Source: Liolophura sinensis (lineage: Eukaryota; Mollusca; Polyplacophora; Chitonida; Chitonidae). From it: a stretch of 64,000 nucleotides of DNA. Of the stretch, positions 34,101-43,928 are shown piece after piece. A model generated the notes under the pieces. That model did not search any database and was not told where the DNA came from. It saw only the letters and a program-made list of their open reading frames with translations. The stretch spans positions 17,645,850 to 17,709,849 of the forward strand of contig NC_088304.1 in assembly GCF_032854445.1 (NCBI RefSeq). Direction: 5' to 3'. The position numbers were made by a program, and so were the translations under genes. Within the stretch, counting starts at the first letter, position 1. Each line of letters begins with the position of its first letter.

Positions 34101-36597
34101 AGAAGTGGTATTATACTTGGTCTGTTGAGCAAATGTGTTCACCAGCAATCACTACTTCTGTAGCTGATCACTGAATATAAATCCCGTACATATAGGCTTT
34201 TTACACCGACAATAACACTTCTGAATCAATGAAGCCACTAGCCATTGTCAGGGGTACTGCAATTTCTCCAGGCTCCACATAAATGCTTTTAAACTGTGAC
34301 AACAGTGAAGAAAGTGCTAAATTAATCATACGAATCATTCAGTGCACGGTTTCACAAATATTGTGTACCGTGTACGCACGTGCGAAACCAGTGCTGTCAC
34401 TTCCAGGATAAATCTTCTATACGTCAGTTGGAGTTCAGTACCTCTTCCCGCAGACTGGAGAAAGAATCACCAAAATGGCGGTAACCTTAATTGGCTCTTG
34501 TACGATGTCAAAGAAACTCACTTAGTAGCCACAGTGTGATCGGAATTCAGTAAAAAAAAAACGTGTATATGGCGGTCAAACCATTCACTAAATTGATATA
34601 TCACACATCAGGAAACAGACAAAAGCGTTCTGACCGTTCCTTCGTTCAGGACGCGCAGGCAAAAAATCAATACAGCGGTTGGAGTGGCAATGAATAGTGC
34701 TTAGTGCAACATTCAGTACATGCAATTAGTCTATTCATTCCTTAGCGACCAACACGCGACATAAGTTAGAAATGAGCCCAGAGAATCGCAATGTTTTTAA
34801 CCTAGCCAGTGTCGTACATCATTGTCAATAATCCCTCCATACATGGGGTTTATCTCAATAATTAAGCAGACGCTTTATTCTAACCTTATCAGTTTATCCG
34901 TAATGCTTTTTTGCCCCAGGGACAGTCCCTCTGTTTTCACAGACTCTTTCGCAGGCGCGTCAGGTAAATCAAACGGGGGTAGTTAGAATCCTAATCTAAT
35001 CATATGGTGAAAATTGTTACCGAAATAAATCAATAATTACATATTTCTTGTTATATTTATTCAGCAGGTATTACAACATGATATACTCATCCGAAGCCCG
35101 TTTTATAAATCGTATTTACCATGGTAACGTATTTTTTTACTACCTGTTCTCATGCAAGTTACGAGAGGCTCAATTTGCTAATGCTTCGTATAACAGGCCT
35201 CTGAAATACAATCAGGTATTTCCCGTGAGGCTGCTAGCTTTTTCAGAGTGCACATTCTCGCTCTGTCAAATGTGATATCTCTTGACCTCTGCAGGGTTGA
35301 ACGACTATTTTGGTGTATAATAGACCTAAAATATAATTACGACATCAAGTCTTTACCACAAGGCATTGTTGGTAAAAGCCGAGTTAAAGCCTCGTTGCTG
35401 TAGCACCCGACATAAGTTCCGAAGGTGCCTACTACCTCTGCTGAAACAGCTCGCAAATCTGATACACACTGTTAATTAACATAGTCCACAATGACAAATG
35501 GAATCGACCAACCCGTAGTAAGTTTGGACATGTTGTTGTATACTTACTGTCACTGAACAAAGTGAGAAGGTTAATACGGGCCATATTTTACCGAATTCAT
35601 TGATAGGCATTGGGTTTTAAGTATGGAGACTGTTGATGGTTTGTTTGTGGGCCATCGTGACGCCAGGTATTGCTGAAGCGGTCGAAACTTGGTCGCGCTG
35701 CCTCAGTGTAAAATTATGTTGATATTAACACACCACCACTTTGGTCAATGAAAATTTACACTCGTTTGCCAAGGTATTTTGCACGTACAGAGAGTGCATT
35801 ATTTTACACGGATTGCGTCATTTTTCACTCGTATCTGAAAATCTGGGGTCTTTTGACAGAGCATATAGAACTGAGAGATTCTGTGTGTTCTGGAGCAGGT
35901 AAAAACAGATTTACTCTGAAGCAGACGCTTGTGTACAGACCGCATGGAAGTGGTATTACTGCAAGCGGCTCTACTTAAAGGATTATTGTCCAGATTTACT
36001 ATTTATGTCGGCATATTCATACCACTCTGGCAAGAAGACAGCTTTTTCAAAATTCAGGTGTGGAAATAAACTTCCGTATACCAGCCGTCAATCATTGTAG
36101 ATGTTCCAGATCTTCCAGGATCGCTTTTCTCCCACCATAATGTTGGCCGTCATCGTTTAAAGGATTAGCGTCCCGATGCATTATTTTTTTCATAATTAGC
36201 TACTCTTGTAAATATTGCTAAATTGAGTGTAAAAATATTGAAAAATAGTACATTAAATTGAGTAATTTGGCACTTAAAATCACTAGATAATAAAGCTGGT
36301 TTTATTAATTCATTTTCGGCCAACACTCGGTAGTCTCCGCCGAATTACGTCATACAACTCAAACCTTCACGAGCTGTCAGATCTTCACCATTTAGCTCAG
36401 TGTCAAAGCTACGAGAGTGACAACAAGCATACAAAATTTCTCAACGAAATGTTTTGGTGTTCTGCATACGTTTGTAAAAACAAGTGTGGATTTACAGCAC
36501 ATAAAGAAAAGATTTTGTACCCACCGAACACAGCCGTATCTGCTCTCGCCATTTTACAACTGAAAGCTGCGACAAGAATACAGCTGAATTTCCACAT
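22288..36597 (-). CDS. Lectin/PAN-domain single-pass membrane protein (multi-exon)
   Basis: I assembled this gene from exon signals; no transcript was available. In coding order: possible signal-peptide exon (36525-36597); first part of a C-type-lectin-like domain (about 30684-30832); rest of that domain (27302 to at most 27758); PAN/Apple-like module 1 (26268-26525); PAN-like module 2 (25656-25907); and a long last exon (22288-23399) with a Ser/Thr-rich stalk, transmembrane helix and 16-residue tail. The four junctions from the lectin exon's end to the stop are phase 1 and keep one frame, the pattern expected of shuffled extracellular modules. The predicted product is a type I surface protein binding an unknown ligand. 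I cannot match it to a named family. A missing exon for the start of the lectin fold is likely between 30.8 and 36.5 kb. The domain calls rest on cysteine spacing and conserved lectin positions, not on a profile search. Confidence 0.6.
23468..23650 (+). repeat. Dispersed repeat C copy, in intron
   Basis: Starts aaaccagagcagtgacaaag and continues with ttagcaaatggtcacaa, ttaccttagttaaggttt and cacgccccttagtac. It lies just upstream of the last lectin/PAN exon, antisense to the gene. Confidence 0.65.
23651..25118. other. Intron between exons 22288-23399 and 25656-25907
   Basis: No internal exon or repeat was recognised in this part of the intron. Confidence 0.45.
25226..25298. repeat. 16-bp tandem repeat, about 4-5 units
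   Basis: Units of tgtgtcgctctgtcgg with small variations, inside the same intron. Confidence 0.85.
25656..25907 (-). CDS. Exon: PAN/Apple-like module 2
   Basis: 252 nt (84 codons), phase 1 at both ends. The acceptor gttttcgtttcag precedes 25907. The donor is gaag|gtataat after 25656. The cysteine-rich core reads CELQCAWLNQECTCADYANG then KCRIFS. This C-x3-C ... C-x-C ... C spacing with a following hydrophobic/Ser stretch is PAN-like. The exon ends in the sequence NYE before the split codon. Joined to the preceding exon it restores an Asp codon, and to the following exon a Val codon. Confidence 0.6.
26268..26525 (-). CDS. Exon: PAN/Apple-like module 1
   Basis: 258 nt (86 codons), phase 1 at both ends. 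The acceptor tcttcacctccag precedes 26525. The donor is atacag|gtaagc after 26268, close to consensus. The core ATCRGLCLKTTGLTCRSLVF, then NADSRECVLLSQ, has the four-cysteine pattern of PAN/Apple modules (C-x3-C, then C with aromatic partner, then C in an internal strand). PAN modules bind proteins or carbohydrates in secreted and surface proteins. The partner here is unknown. Confidence 0.68.
26526..27301. other. Intron, no other feature seen
   Basis: Lies between the lectin exon and PAN module 1. No repeat or exon recognised. Confidence 0.5.
27302..27758 (-). CDS. Exon: C-terminal part of C-type-lectin-like domain
   Basis: The donor is gaga|gtaagtt after 27302 (phase 1). The frame is open back to 27758, just after a strong acceptor (ttttttgcttttttag-type tract at 27759-27775). 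A closer acceptor near 27635 is also possible, so the 5' limit is provisional. The coding part contains TWTGFYWLDTG (lectin WIGL-like strand) and, further on, CVLVNYTATVTLLADECDKE then LPFVCE, the usual C-terminal cysteine pair of the fold. Classic calcium-binding EPN/QPD and WND motifs are not visible, so sugar binding by the canonical site is doubtful. Confidence 0.62.
27759..29877. other. Intron with (TAA)n at 28093-28123
   Basis: Large intron of the lectin/PAN gene. It contains a TAA microsatellite and no other recognised exon. Confidence 0.45.
29878..30035 (+). repeat. Dispersed repeat C copy, in intron
   Basis: Begins aaaccagagcagtggcgacg, then gtacgatagctggcaaatgg, tacctcagttacggttttat and a tacaagccccttagcaacat end. 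It is one of the best-preserved copies. Confidence 0.7.
30684..30832 (-). CDS. Exon: N-terminal part of C-type-lectin-like domain
   Basis: A strong acceptor (aatccttcttttttccag) precedes 30832, giving phase 1. The peptide contains LLEFHLTPASWNDARKICSE then YNGALM. The W-x-D-A-x-x-x-C core and following G-A-L are the hallmark of the lectin fold's first helix. The 3' limit is uncertain; tac|gttcag at 30684/30683 would give phase 0, matching the farther acceptor of the next exon. The first lectin cysteines and CPxGW-type start are absent, so another exon is probably upstream. Confidence 0.55.
31258..31400 (-). mobile_element. SINE B fragment, in intron
   Basis: Carries ggtcaaccagtcgttgcact, atcctcttaattctgagcgc, caactttctcttataag and the tRNA-like part with gaccctggatctatcacccc. 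Only the head half is present. Confidence 0.75.
31560..31745. repeat. Local direct duplication (about 90 bp apart)
   Basis: cgtggtcattgaggaataat followed by gtaattt near 31562 recurs as cgtggtcattgcggaataat near 31652. A short motif, ccaataggtatcgaa-like, is repeated at 31711-31745. Confidence 0.7.
32945..33075 (+). repeat. Dispersed repeat C copy, in intron
   Basis: Carries ggtgcgatagttggtaaatg, gtggaatccggactctttat, ccacagttagggttttattc and tgtttatgtaaatgctcaaa. Confidence 0.65.
33076..36124. other. Intron or intergenic, no exon recognised
   Basis: Lies between the proposed signal exon and the first lectin exon. The exon for the start of the lectin fold should be here if the gene model is right, but I could not identify it. 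Confidence 0.35.
36125..36162 (+). mobile_element. SINE A fragment
   Basis: tttctcccaccataatgttg and gccgtcatcgt match the SINE A body in the orientation opposite to most copies. Confidence 0.5.
36525..36597 (-). CDS. Possible first exon: signal peptide of lectin/PAN gene
   Basis: ATG at 36597 opens MWKFSCILVAAFSCKMARAD, a short basic/hydrophobic/small-residue pattern like a secretory signal. The donor ttcg|gtgggt ends the exon in phase 1, which fits the phase-1 acceptor at 30832 (restoring a Val codon). The frame is also open upstream, so the true start is uncertain. Assignment to the lectin/PAN gene rests on strand, phase and order only. Confidence 0.3.
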
Positions 36598-36884
36598 ACT
36601 TATACCATACTTATAATATATCATTAAATGAACTGAAAACTGATACACAAATGGAAGTGACATCCTGGAAACCAGAAGTGGATATATTTCCTTAAAAATG
36701 ATACTAAAGGCGTAGTCTAACATCCTGCTAAAAGGAAGGAGACGTAGTTTTTACTGTTTATGACAGTTACATTTTCCTCGGCCGTTTAGTCATATACAAT
36801 GTCATATTTTAAAATGAATACAACAAAACAAACATTGGCTCACCAGCTGTCAACCAAAATGGAGATGTTGGGTTAATAATCGCA

Positions 36885-37050
36885 AGTACAAGTCTGGGGA
36901 AGTACCGGTACGTGGAGGTTCCAGTTTAGGGGAGCATCGATATAGGCCTATGGAAGTTTCAGTTTGAGGAAGTAGCGGTATGCGGATGTACCAGTTTAGA
37001 GAATGGCCGATATGTGGAGGTTGTAGTTTAATGAAGTAACAATATGTGGA
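36885..37050. repeat. Diverged tandem repeat, about 35 bp
   Basis: About five degenerate units containing gtacgtggaggttccagttt-like blocks, each with a 'gg..aagta.cggtatg.gga' core. Confidence 0.6.
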
Positions 37051-37137
37051 AACTTTCACTGGGATTCCTGGTACGGGGAAAGTGGAGGGTAGGCTTAAAA
37101 AGCTCAGACGTATCCCGTCCCGGACTTCACTGGACGG

Positions 37138-37362
37138 TACCCGCGATACGAGAATGACACCGTCCCCGTCTAACGCCTCGAGGGCGTTACTTGTCGGATT
37201 GGTGGAACATGTTTTTGATTTATTTATTTTATTTATTTACTTACATGATTGAGAATAGGAAACATGATTGAGAACCCGCGATACGAGAATGACACCGTCC
37301 CCGTCTAACGCCTCGAAGGCGTTACTTGTCGGATTGGTGGAACATGTTTTTGATTTATTTAT
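37138..37362. repeat. 136-bp direct duplication
   Basis: cccgcgatacgagaatgaca through gtttttgatttatttatt occurs at 37138-37226 and again at 37274-37362, differing by about one base in nearly 90. Each copy ends in a (TTTA)n tract that joins SINE A-type sequence. Confidence 0.9.
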
Positions 37363-37364
37363 TA

Positions 37365-37450
37365 ATTTATTTACTTACATGATTGGTGTTTTACGCTGTA
37401 ATAAAGAATATTTCACTTATACCATGGCGGCCAGCATTATGGTGGGAGGA
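37365..37450 (-). mobile_element. SINE A, strongly truncated
   Basis: (TTTA)n-like tract followed by gattggtgttttacgctgta, agaatatttcacttatac and catggcggccagcattatgg, then unrelated sequence. Confidence 0.75.
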
Positions 37451-37554
37451 ATTTGGAATCTTGGTTTTATTATTCTGCATTCAAAACCTTATAGAACATA
37501 TAGAAAAGGTCGAAGACAACAACATGCTTATATCGACACTGTCGTTTCTCCATA

Positions 37555-37670
37555 GCCAAACATGTCAAGCATACGGAATAGGGTTGCCTAAAACAAACAT
37601 GTTGATAAGCATAATCAATAGGGTTTCCAAAAACAAACATGTTGATAAGCATTTGAAATAGGGTTTCCTA
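37555..37670. repeat. 41-bp tandem repeat, 2-3 units
   Basis: Units containing aaacaaacatgttgataagc separated by aatagggtttcc. Confidence 0.85.
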
Positions 37671-37716
37671 TTTGATATATTATGGATGAAGGACATCCTG
37701 ATAAGCCTTAGGCCAG

Positions 37717-38108
37717 GGGAGACCACTCTTTCTGCCAAATTGGGAGAAATATATCTTACTCAGTGGATCATCCAACCACCTTGCGGTACCGAGTCCTAAA
37801 CTTTGTGATACTGCTGTTTATCATCATATAGACAGGTTAGTCAGCCAGTCAAATATCAGCGGGAGCATTCCGCTTCAAAAACGGTCCAGAGACGATGCTT
37901 TCATCATCCACAATGGATATGGACGGGACAAGGAGACTTTCTTTGATACAGTTATATTCAAGGAACCTAGACATAATACACTTGGGATGTCAAATGGGAT
38001 ACTAAACCCACGGAGACGCACCAATATCTATCCTCAGGACTATGTAAGGGGATATCCGCCAAAACTGTATGCGTGTAACTTTGAACGTTGCAAGTTCTAC
38101 GCTGCTAT
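37717..38108 (+). CDS. Candidate internal exon, unknown protein
   Basis: 130 sense codons with no start codon of their own until an internal Met. They are bounded by a plausible acceptor (ccttaggccag before 37717, phase 0) and an excellent donor (at|gtaagt after 38108, phase 2). If not spliced, the frame would stop at TAA 38110-38112. The peptide is balanced in composition. It includes LSGSSNHLAVPSPKLCDTAV, DDAFIIHNGYGRDKETFFDT and YPQDYVRGYPPKLYACNFER. I do not recognise the family. No signal peptide or membrane segment is visible. The last 66 bases and following intron are repeated in inverted, stop-containing form at 40792-40858, so this copy may be the functional one. No partner exon was found. 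Confidence 0.5.
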
Positions 38109-38322
38109 GTAAGTCTGCAGCTTTTGCTATGTGTCTACCGACATTCGGTTAATGGCTACAGAAATGTGGGTAACGTATGTAATCTGAACATTGCAAACTG
38201 TGATGCCGCAGGTTCTGTCTTTCCAACGAAAAGCTTGTAAGCGCGTTGAAATTTCAAGGGAGGAATTAGCGCGCTCGAGCTGCTCATCTGTGGCGATGCC
38301 CCGTTATGACAGCAGGGGGCGC
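38043..38322 (+). repeat. Inverted repeat, left arm
   Basis: Pairs with 40540-40858. Shared blocks: ggggatatccgccaaaac, gaacgttgcaagtt, tatgtaagtctgcagctt, tatgtgtctaccgacattcg, tgtaatctgaacattg, ctgtgatgccgcaggttctg. After a gap come tcatctgtggcgatg and caggRggcgc. It overlaps the end of the candidate exon at 37717-38108. Confidence 0.88.
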
Positions 38323-38826
38323 TTCTGTCAATGGTAAATTGAAATAACAACCACCCCCCGAGTCAAGAATTACGACATTTGATTCAGCTGATTTCCCATG
38401 TTCGGACGTAGTTGTGTGCTCTTTTGTTTCTTACTTCATAAGAAATAGTTTCTTTTGGTGAAAGGTAAATTTATTTGACTTTATGTTTGAAAGTTTTATT
38501 GCCCCGAGACTATTTTTTGTATGTATTCTTGTGTGGCTGTTATCTAGTACTCTCATGGCTCTTGGTACATGAACGCGCCGTAGAACTTTACTGGTATTAA
38601 TGATAGTGCATTAGGTTTAAATAAAAGCCAAATGAAGTCTGCAAGCAAACTGCTCCAAATACACAGTTGCTTTTTCTGATTAGATTTTCAATCATGTACA
38701 TGTATAATCATAGAACTTCTTTTCATGTCTGTCTGACGTTGGGTTCAATATATATATAGAAGTGGACAGTTTTTGTTGTTGTTGTCCTTGAAAGCGAAAG
38801 TAATACTCAGTGAGCAGATGTGAAGA
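38323..38826. other. Spacer inside inverted repeat, no gene
   Basis: Unique sequence; no supported frame. Confidence 0.5.
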
Positions 38827-39179
38827 GTGAGTGAGTGAGTGCTTGGCGTTTAACGTTGTACTTAACAATTTTTCAGTCATATGACGACGAAGGAATCTTT
38901 CGAGTGCATGTAATGTGCCTCCTTGTTGCAGGACGGATTTCCGCCGCTCTTTTTGATGTAGTGCTGCTTCACTGAGACGCCTTACCGAAGGCAAGTAAGC
39001 CAAGCTATTGTACTGATATGGGTCAACCAGTCGTTGTACTATCCCCTTCATGCTGAACGCCAAGCGAGGAAGTTACAACTTCCTCTTTTAAGGTCTTAGG
39101 TGTGACTCGACCCTGGATTGACCCCGGATCTACCGCATCCCGAAGCGGACACTCTACCAACTGTGCTATCGGGTCCGGT
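38827..39179 (-). mobile_element. SINE B, full length with 12-bp TSD
   Basis: Read in reverse complement: tRNA-like head (about 39070-39179, with a B-box-like region in the ggatctaccgcatcccgaag neighbourhood), conserved body and (CACT)n tail. The 12-mer cagatgtgaaga flanks it exactly (38815-38826 and 39180-39191), defining both ends. It lies between the two inverted-repeat arms, so it landed in the spacer. Confidence 0.93.
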
Positions 39180-39191
39180 CAGATGTGAAGA

Positions 39192-40290
39192 ATACCTGAT
39201 ACACGTATTGTTTGTTCCTCATACAACATGCTTAGTATGGCGTTTAGCTCAATTGTTGACGCTTTTGCCTGGAGAACCACGGGTCAACAAAGAACACTGT
39301 AACAGTTTATCCAGAATTCAACATTAAATTTATGCATGTCGAAGAAAGGTTGGTGTAGATTGACTAGTACAAGCATTTAACTCGTCTGGATGAGAATCGG
39401 TGGAAAGAAACATTCATGTTTTTACTGGGCCTTGGGTTTTACTTGCCGGCTATTCGCTCTGGCTTGCTTTCGATTGAAATCAATGTCATTCACATCTATA
39501 CATACACTTTTTGATCAGTCCTTTTCCTCAGAAAAAAGGCGTGCGTCTGATTTAGGGGAATTGTCAGTAACGCGCTGGTGGTTACAACGGTTACTTATCT
39601 TTCTTTCATTGATGAGTCTTGCAACCCGTCCTAAGTGAAATGATCTTGGAATGACGATAAACCATAATGAAATAAATAACTCAACACCGATGGATGCATA
39701 TATTGTACAAATATATTAATTCTTCTGCTTTTTGGGCTGAACAGAACTGCAACGTCATCGCATTAAAACACAGTAACTAAATTAGAAAAAAAGGTTGTGT
39801 TTGGAGATAAATGAGTCCGCTTTTTGTCAAATTACACTGTACATGAATTGCCCTTCCATGGGAGAATTGTTTATATTAATATATGCTACTTCAATATGTG
39901 TACTGAAAGTTAAAATAAGCAAACCTACATAAACCTATGTAATTTTGGCACATTATCAGTTTGGAAAAACAGGTATTTATAACTTTGTGACACTATATCA
40001 TGTGATTTGGAAAAGCAAAATATGTGAGAAATAATCAAAATTCACAACCTTACGACAATTCCTGCCATGGTTGTATGAATGCAGAAAGTACAAAACCGAC
40101 GTTGCAAAAAAATAGGTGCCAGTGCACAACACTTTTCTGTAATGAAAATATGTTTATTCAAAACTACATATAGAAGCAGTTATAAATGCGTTGTTAGACC
40201 GATCCTCATTGCAAATTACTTTGAGGAAAGAAAACCGATCCTGACGTCATTTACTCCTATGAGCCACCATATAAACCATATAAAAGATAT
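39192..40290. other. Spacer inside inverted repeat, no gene seen
   Basis: Short frames only; none supported by splice signals or recognisable composition. Confidence 0.45.
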
Positions 40291-40294
40291 GCTG

Positions 40295-40354
40295 CCCCCC
40301 CCATTTGAAAGTTGGGGGGGGGGGGGGGGGGTCGCCCCTTTAGCCCCCCCCCCC
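40295..40354. repeat. C8-G18-C11 homopolymer cluster
   Basis: Runs of 8 C, 18 G and 11 C in 60 bp, separated by atttgaaagtt and tcgccccttta. The runs can fold as hairpins or G-quadruplex/i-motif structures and are prone to assembly error. Confidence 0.9.
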
Positions 40355-40539
40355 AGCTTCCCTACGCCCCTGAAAACTACGAAAAAGTCCTGGTAATTTT
40401 ATGTGTAATTAGCATAACTCATCCATGATTGACGTCTTATTATCTTAACAACAACAACGACAACTGAACAGTTTGCCGTAAAGTGGACTGTACCTCCGTG
40501 ATTGGGAGCGATTATTATTTTCTCGTCTTGTTGATTACT

Positions 40540-40858
40540 GCGCCTCCTGTTGTCATATTCGCACATCGCCACAGATGAAAGCGCTGTTGTAAGGCGTGCA
40601 TGTGGCTAACAGCGTTACTGGCACATACGTCTCATCCATAAACAGAACTGCAAAGGTGAAAACAAATGCACGCCATCGAAAGACAGAACCTGCGGCATCA
40701 CAGTTTACAATGTTCAGATTACATACCTTACCAACATTTCAGTAGTCACATAGCCGAATGTCGGTAGACACATAGAAGCTGCAGACTTACATAACAGTGT
40801 ATAACTTGCAACGTTCTAAGTTACACGCTTACGGTTTTGGCGGATATCCCCTTCCATA
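40540..40858 (-). repeat. Inverted repeat, right arm
   Basis: Reverse-complement partner of 38043-38322. The stretch equivalent to the candidate exon has an in-frame TAA where the left arm has a sense codon, so this arm is non-coding. It keeps the gtaagt donor-like site. Confidence 0.88.
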
Positions 40859-43325
40859 CAGGACAATTCCATATCAATCTTTGTTACGGTTATTAGCTAG
40901 CCTGGACACCCAGTGGAGACTGGCCATGTGCTTTTCTTCTATTTTTAGCGTAGTTACGTTACAGATTACTGGGCTGCGCATAAACATACTGAACCAGTGA
41001 AGAGACAAGGGACGTAGTTTAGAGAGGGAGGCACGTAACACCTGTTACGAGTTCTGTTTATGTACGGTACAAGGGAAATAAACCTGGGGACTGTATTGTT
41101 TGTGTTAATATTACGACACTTCCAAGCCAAAATGTTCATACCCATGCTTTTGAACCTTTGTCATCGTATAGTACACAATTTTTAATTATGGCCCATTTTC
41201 GCGGCAATTTTATCTTAAAATGAGCCAAATTTTCCTCGTTTCAGATGTAACTTAGTACACTGACTTCTAATATTGCAGTTTTGTTTACTAGAATTTTCAA
41301 CATGTTATTTCAATGGGGTACGGGCAGAACTAATCCGCTAGGCGGCGCTGCGGAGAGTAGGATATACGGCCACAGTCCTACATTAATTTTCCATAGGCGA
41401 CGATGTGAACGTTTAGCGATGTAGCTCACTCCCAAACATTCCGTGGCAAATAAGCTTTGGTGCATACCTGGCCCAGCCTGTGAGAAAGAAGCCATAAAAA
41501 TCTTGACATGGGTAGACCTTCAAAATCTGGACCTTTCTATGCCGGCAGCTGGGAGGGGTGCCTAGCAACGCCAATGGGACATCACTCGCAGTCTCATCAC
41601 CACCTGCCTCCTTGTGTCCTCTCGCCCAGAATTTCAAACTTGCATCATTAAAACTCATACCTGCCCAAAGCTTAGATAATTTCCATCATTTTGATACCAA
41701 GCATGCACCTGTACACCAAACACGGCAGGCTGGCAGCCAAAAAAGACTTTACACCCTAAAATACACAGAATTACATTCTTTCCTCTCGAAAAACGGAAGT
41801 TGTAATGGGGATCTGTGTTCACACAGCTGGCTTGTCAAGCTGGCAATCAAGAGAAACTTGCACTCCACCGCGAGCCTTAATCAAGTGACTACATTGAAAC
41901 AAACTGCCAAATGCGCGATTATCTCCCCCTTCCACTAGATATCGCAGCTATATCATTAACCCTCACCCAGAGCGTTGTTTCCTTGAAGACAAAGCGGTTA
42001 TCATCATCGTCCGATGAGAGCAATTTCTTTTACACCTACCCAAATTAAACCCAGCCGCTACATTTGGTTTCAGTGTGTTCATTTTCCCCTTCGAAACTTA
42101 TAAATAGCATTTATAAATAACATATTTTGCTCAGTGAGTGAGCAAAATTCACCATCAGAAATAAAATTTACTTCTAACAATCGGCAAAGGGTCGTTGGAC
42201 ATTAACTGTTTCCACACTCCCACTGTAGTACATGTACACAAGCAAGTTTATGCGTCATTTGGTTGCTTTATACGGCAAACTCATAAAACATGCATCAGAA
42301 TGAATAAATCATGCATAAATTCAAGGCAATGTTATTTTTTACTAATAATGCAATTTTATTTAGAAATCATAATGTCACCCTGACAACAGCCAGAAATATC
42401 ATAACACAAGCTGAATTCAGAATAACCTCTCTCTTTCTGCATTTGCCGTTGTGAGGTGAGTAACTTTATAAATTCTGTCTAGAGCAAACTGCATGGGCCC
42501 TTATTAAGTAAAAACAACTTGTAGTGTATCTATATGTAATTAAATAAAAAGGCAGAAAGTAATCAAATAAACAGACAGAACAAATACACAATGTAACGAT
42601 GTAATATGTTCGTATGTTCATTTGGCGACTGAATCTTTCCCAACTGAAGTCAGTCAATCATTAGTTAAGCTGATGTGAAAATCTTCCTTCCCAAATGCCA
42701 GATTCATTTAAAGCTTTTTGATAAAACGTGATTCGTGTGGCAAAACAACACACGGTCAAACTGGTAATCATTTTGTGTTTTTGTGTTTTTGCAGGCTCTT
42801 GAGGTATGGAAATTCCTGCAAATTTTTTGAATCTGTTTAAGAAGGGGCTTGTTAAAAGCAGAATATACAACTGGATACACAAGGACTAGCTATGGGTCAT
42901 GATCAAACATGATCACTTACTGCAATCACGAATGCATGTCTGAAAAAAGTGCCCCATATTATCCTCTGCAAGCATGTAGTGATGTGTGTCGAGTAGCGGC
43001 AATAATCGGATTCACAATCTGTGCCCGCATGCGGCCTAAATTTGTTCCTACAATCAGTACACAAAAACCTCCCTGAAGAAATAAATTTGCTAAAGATATA
43101 ATACTTAAAGCATATCACAATTAAACTATTCCACATTTTTGAGGAAGGTAATAAATGAATGGATTATGTCATCAGAAATGGACATTACACTGCTATTTCA
43201 GGCAACATTAACCAGCAGTACATATACCTTATCAAATGATAAACTTCAAACAATTAAACCTCACATCTCAAATGCATATGGCAGCTAACTTGAACTTGAA
43301 AACTATCAATAGTGACACATCCATG
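40859..43325. other. Intergenic, no confident gene
   Basis: Overlapping frames at 41310-41658 (minus) and 41558-41938 (plus) are open for 80-126 codons but show no domain, and they conflict with each other. Confidence 0.4.
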
Positions 43326-43660
43326 GTAAAAAAACATTGAAAGACAACAACAACCCAGCACAATTACAGAGAGTCACAAAGTTAAGAGCACAAGTACATC
43401 TAATACTAGGTGTAGGCCAACAACAACAGCAGCACCATCTATCCTACGACAAGTCCCTTGATATGTATTTAAAGGCTAAAACAAGATTGACTTTTAAATC
43501 TAGAGAGAACAAAATTTGCTGAAGTCTCCTGTCTAAAGGCACCAAGAAGACTATAATTAAGAAGTTTAAAGGTAACAACTTCAGACTAGATGATTTCAGT
43601 GCAACAGCAACTATAAGTAATCACTTGTAAAGTGTTGAAATTAAGTACAGTCTTGAAAGT

Positions 43661-43928
43661 GAGTGAGTGCTTGGGGTTTAACGTTGTACTTAACAATTTT
43701 TCAGTCTTATGACGACGAAGGAATCCTTATAGTGCATCACTATTGATAGATTTCCTTGTTGCAGGACAGATTTCCACCGCTCTTTTATCTAGTGCTGCTT
43801 CACTGAGACGACTTACCGAAGGCATGTAAGGCGCCCAGCCCGAGAAATTATGCTGATACGGGTCAACCAGTTGTTGCAATATCCCCTTCATGCTGAACGA
43901 AGTGAGGAAGTTACAACTTCCTCTTTTA
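43661..43928 (-). mobile_element. SINE B, 5'-truncated, inside the relic
   Basis: (CACT)n end, the ttttcagtcttatgacgacg block and the cttccgtcgtc-side body are present; the copy stops after acttcctctttta, without the tRNA-like head. Flanks acagtcttgaaa (before) and acagtactgaaa (after) may be a diverged target-site duplication. Confidence 0.85.

Noticed and set aside
41310..41938. Overlapping 60-126-codon frames on opposite strands
   Set aside because: They conflict, and neither has recognisable domains or clear splice signals.
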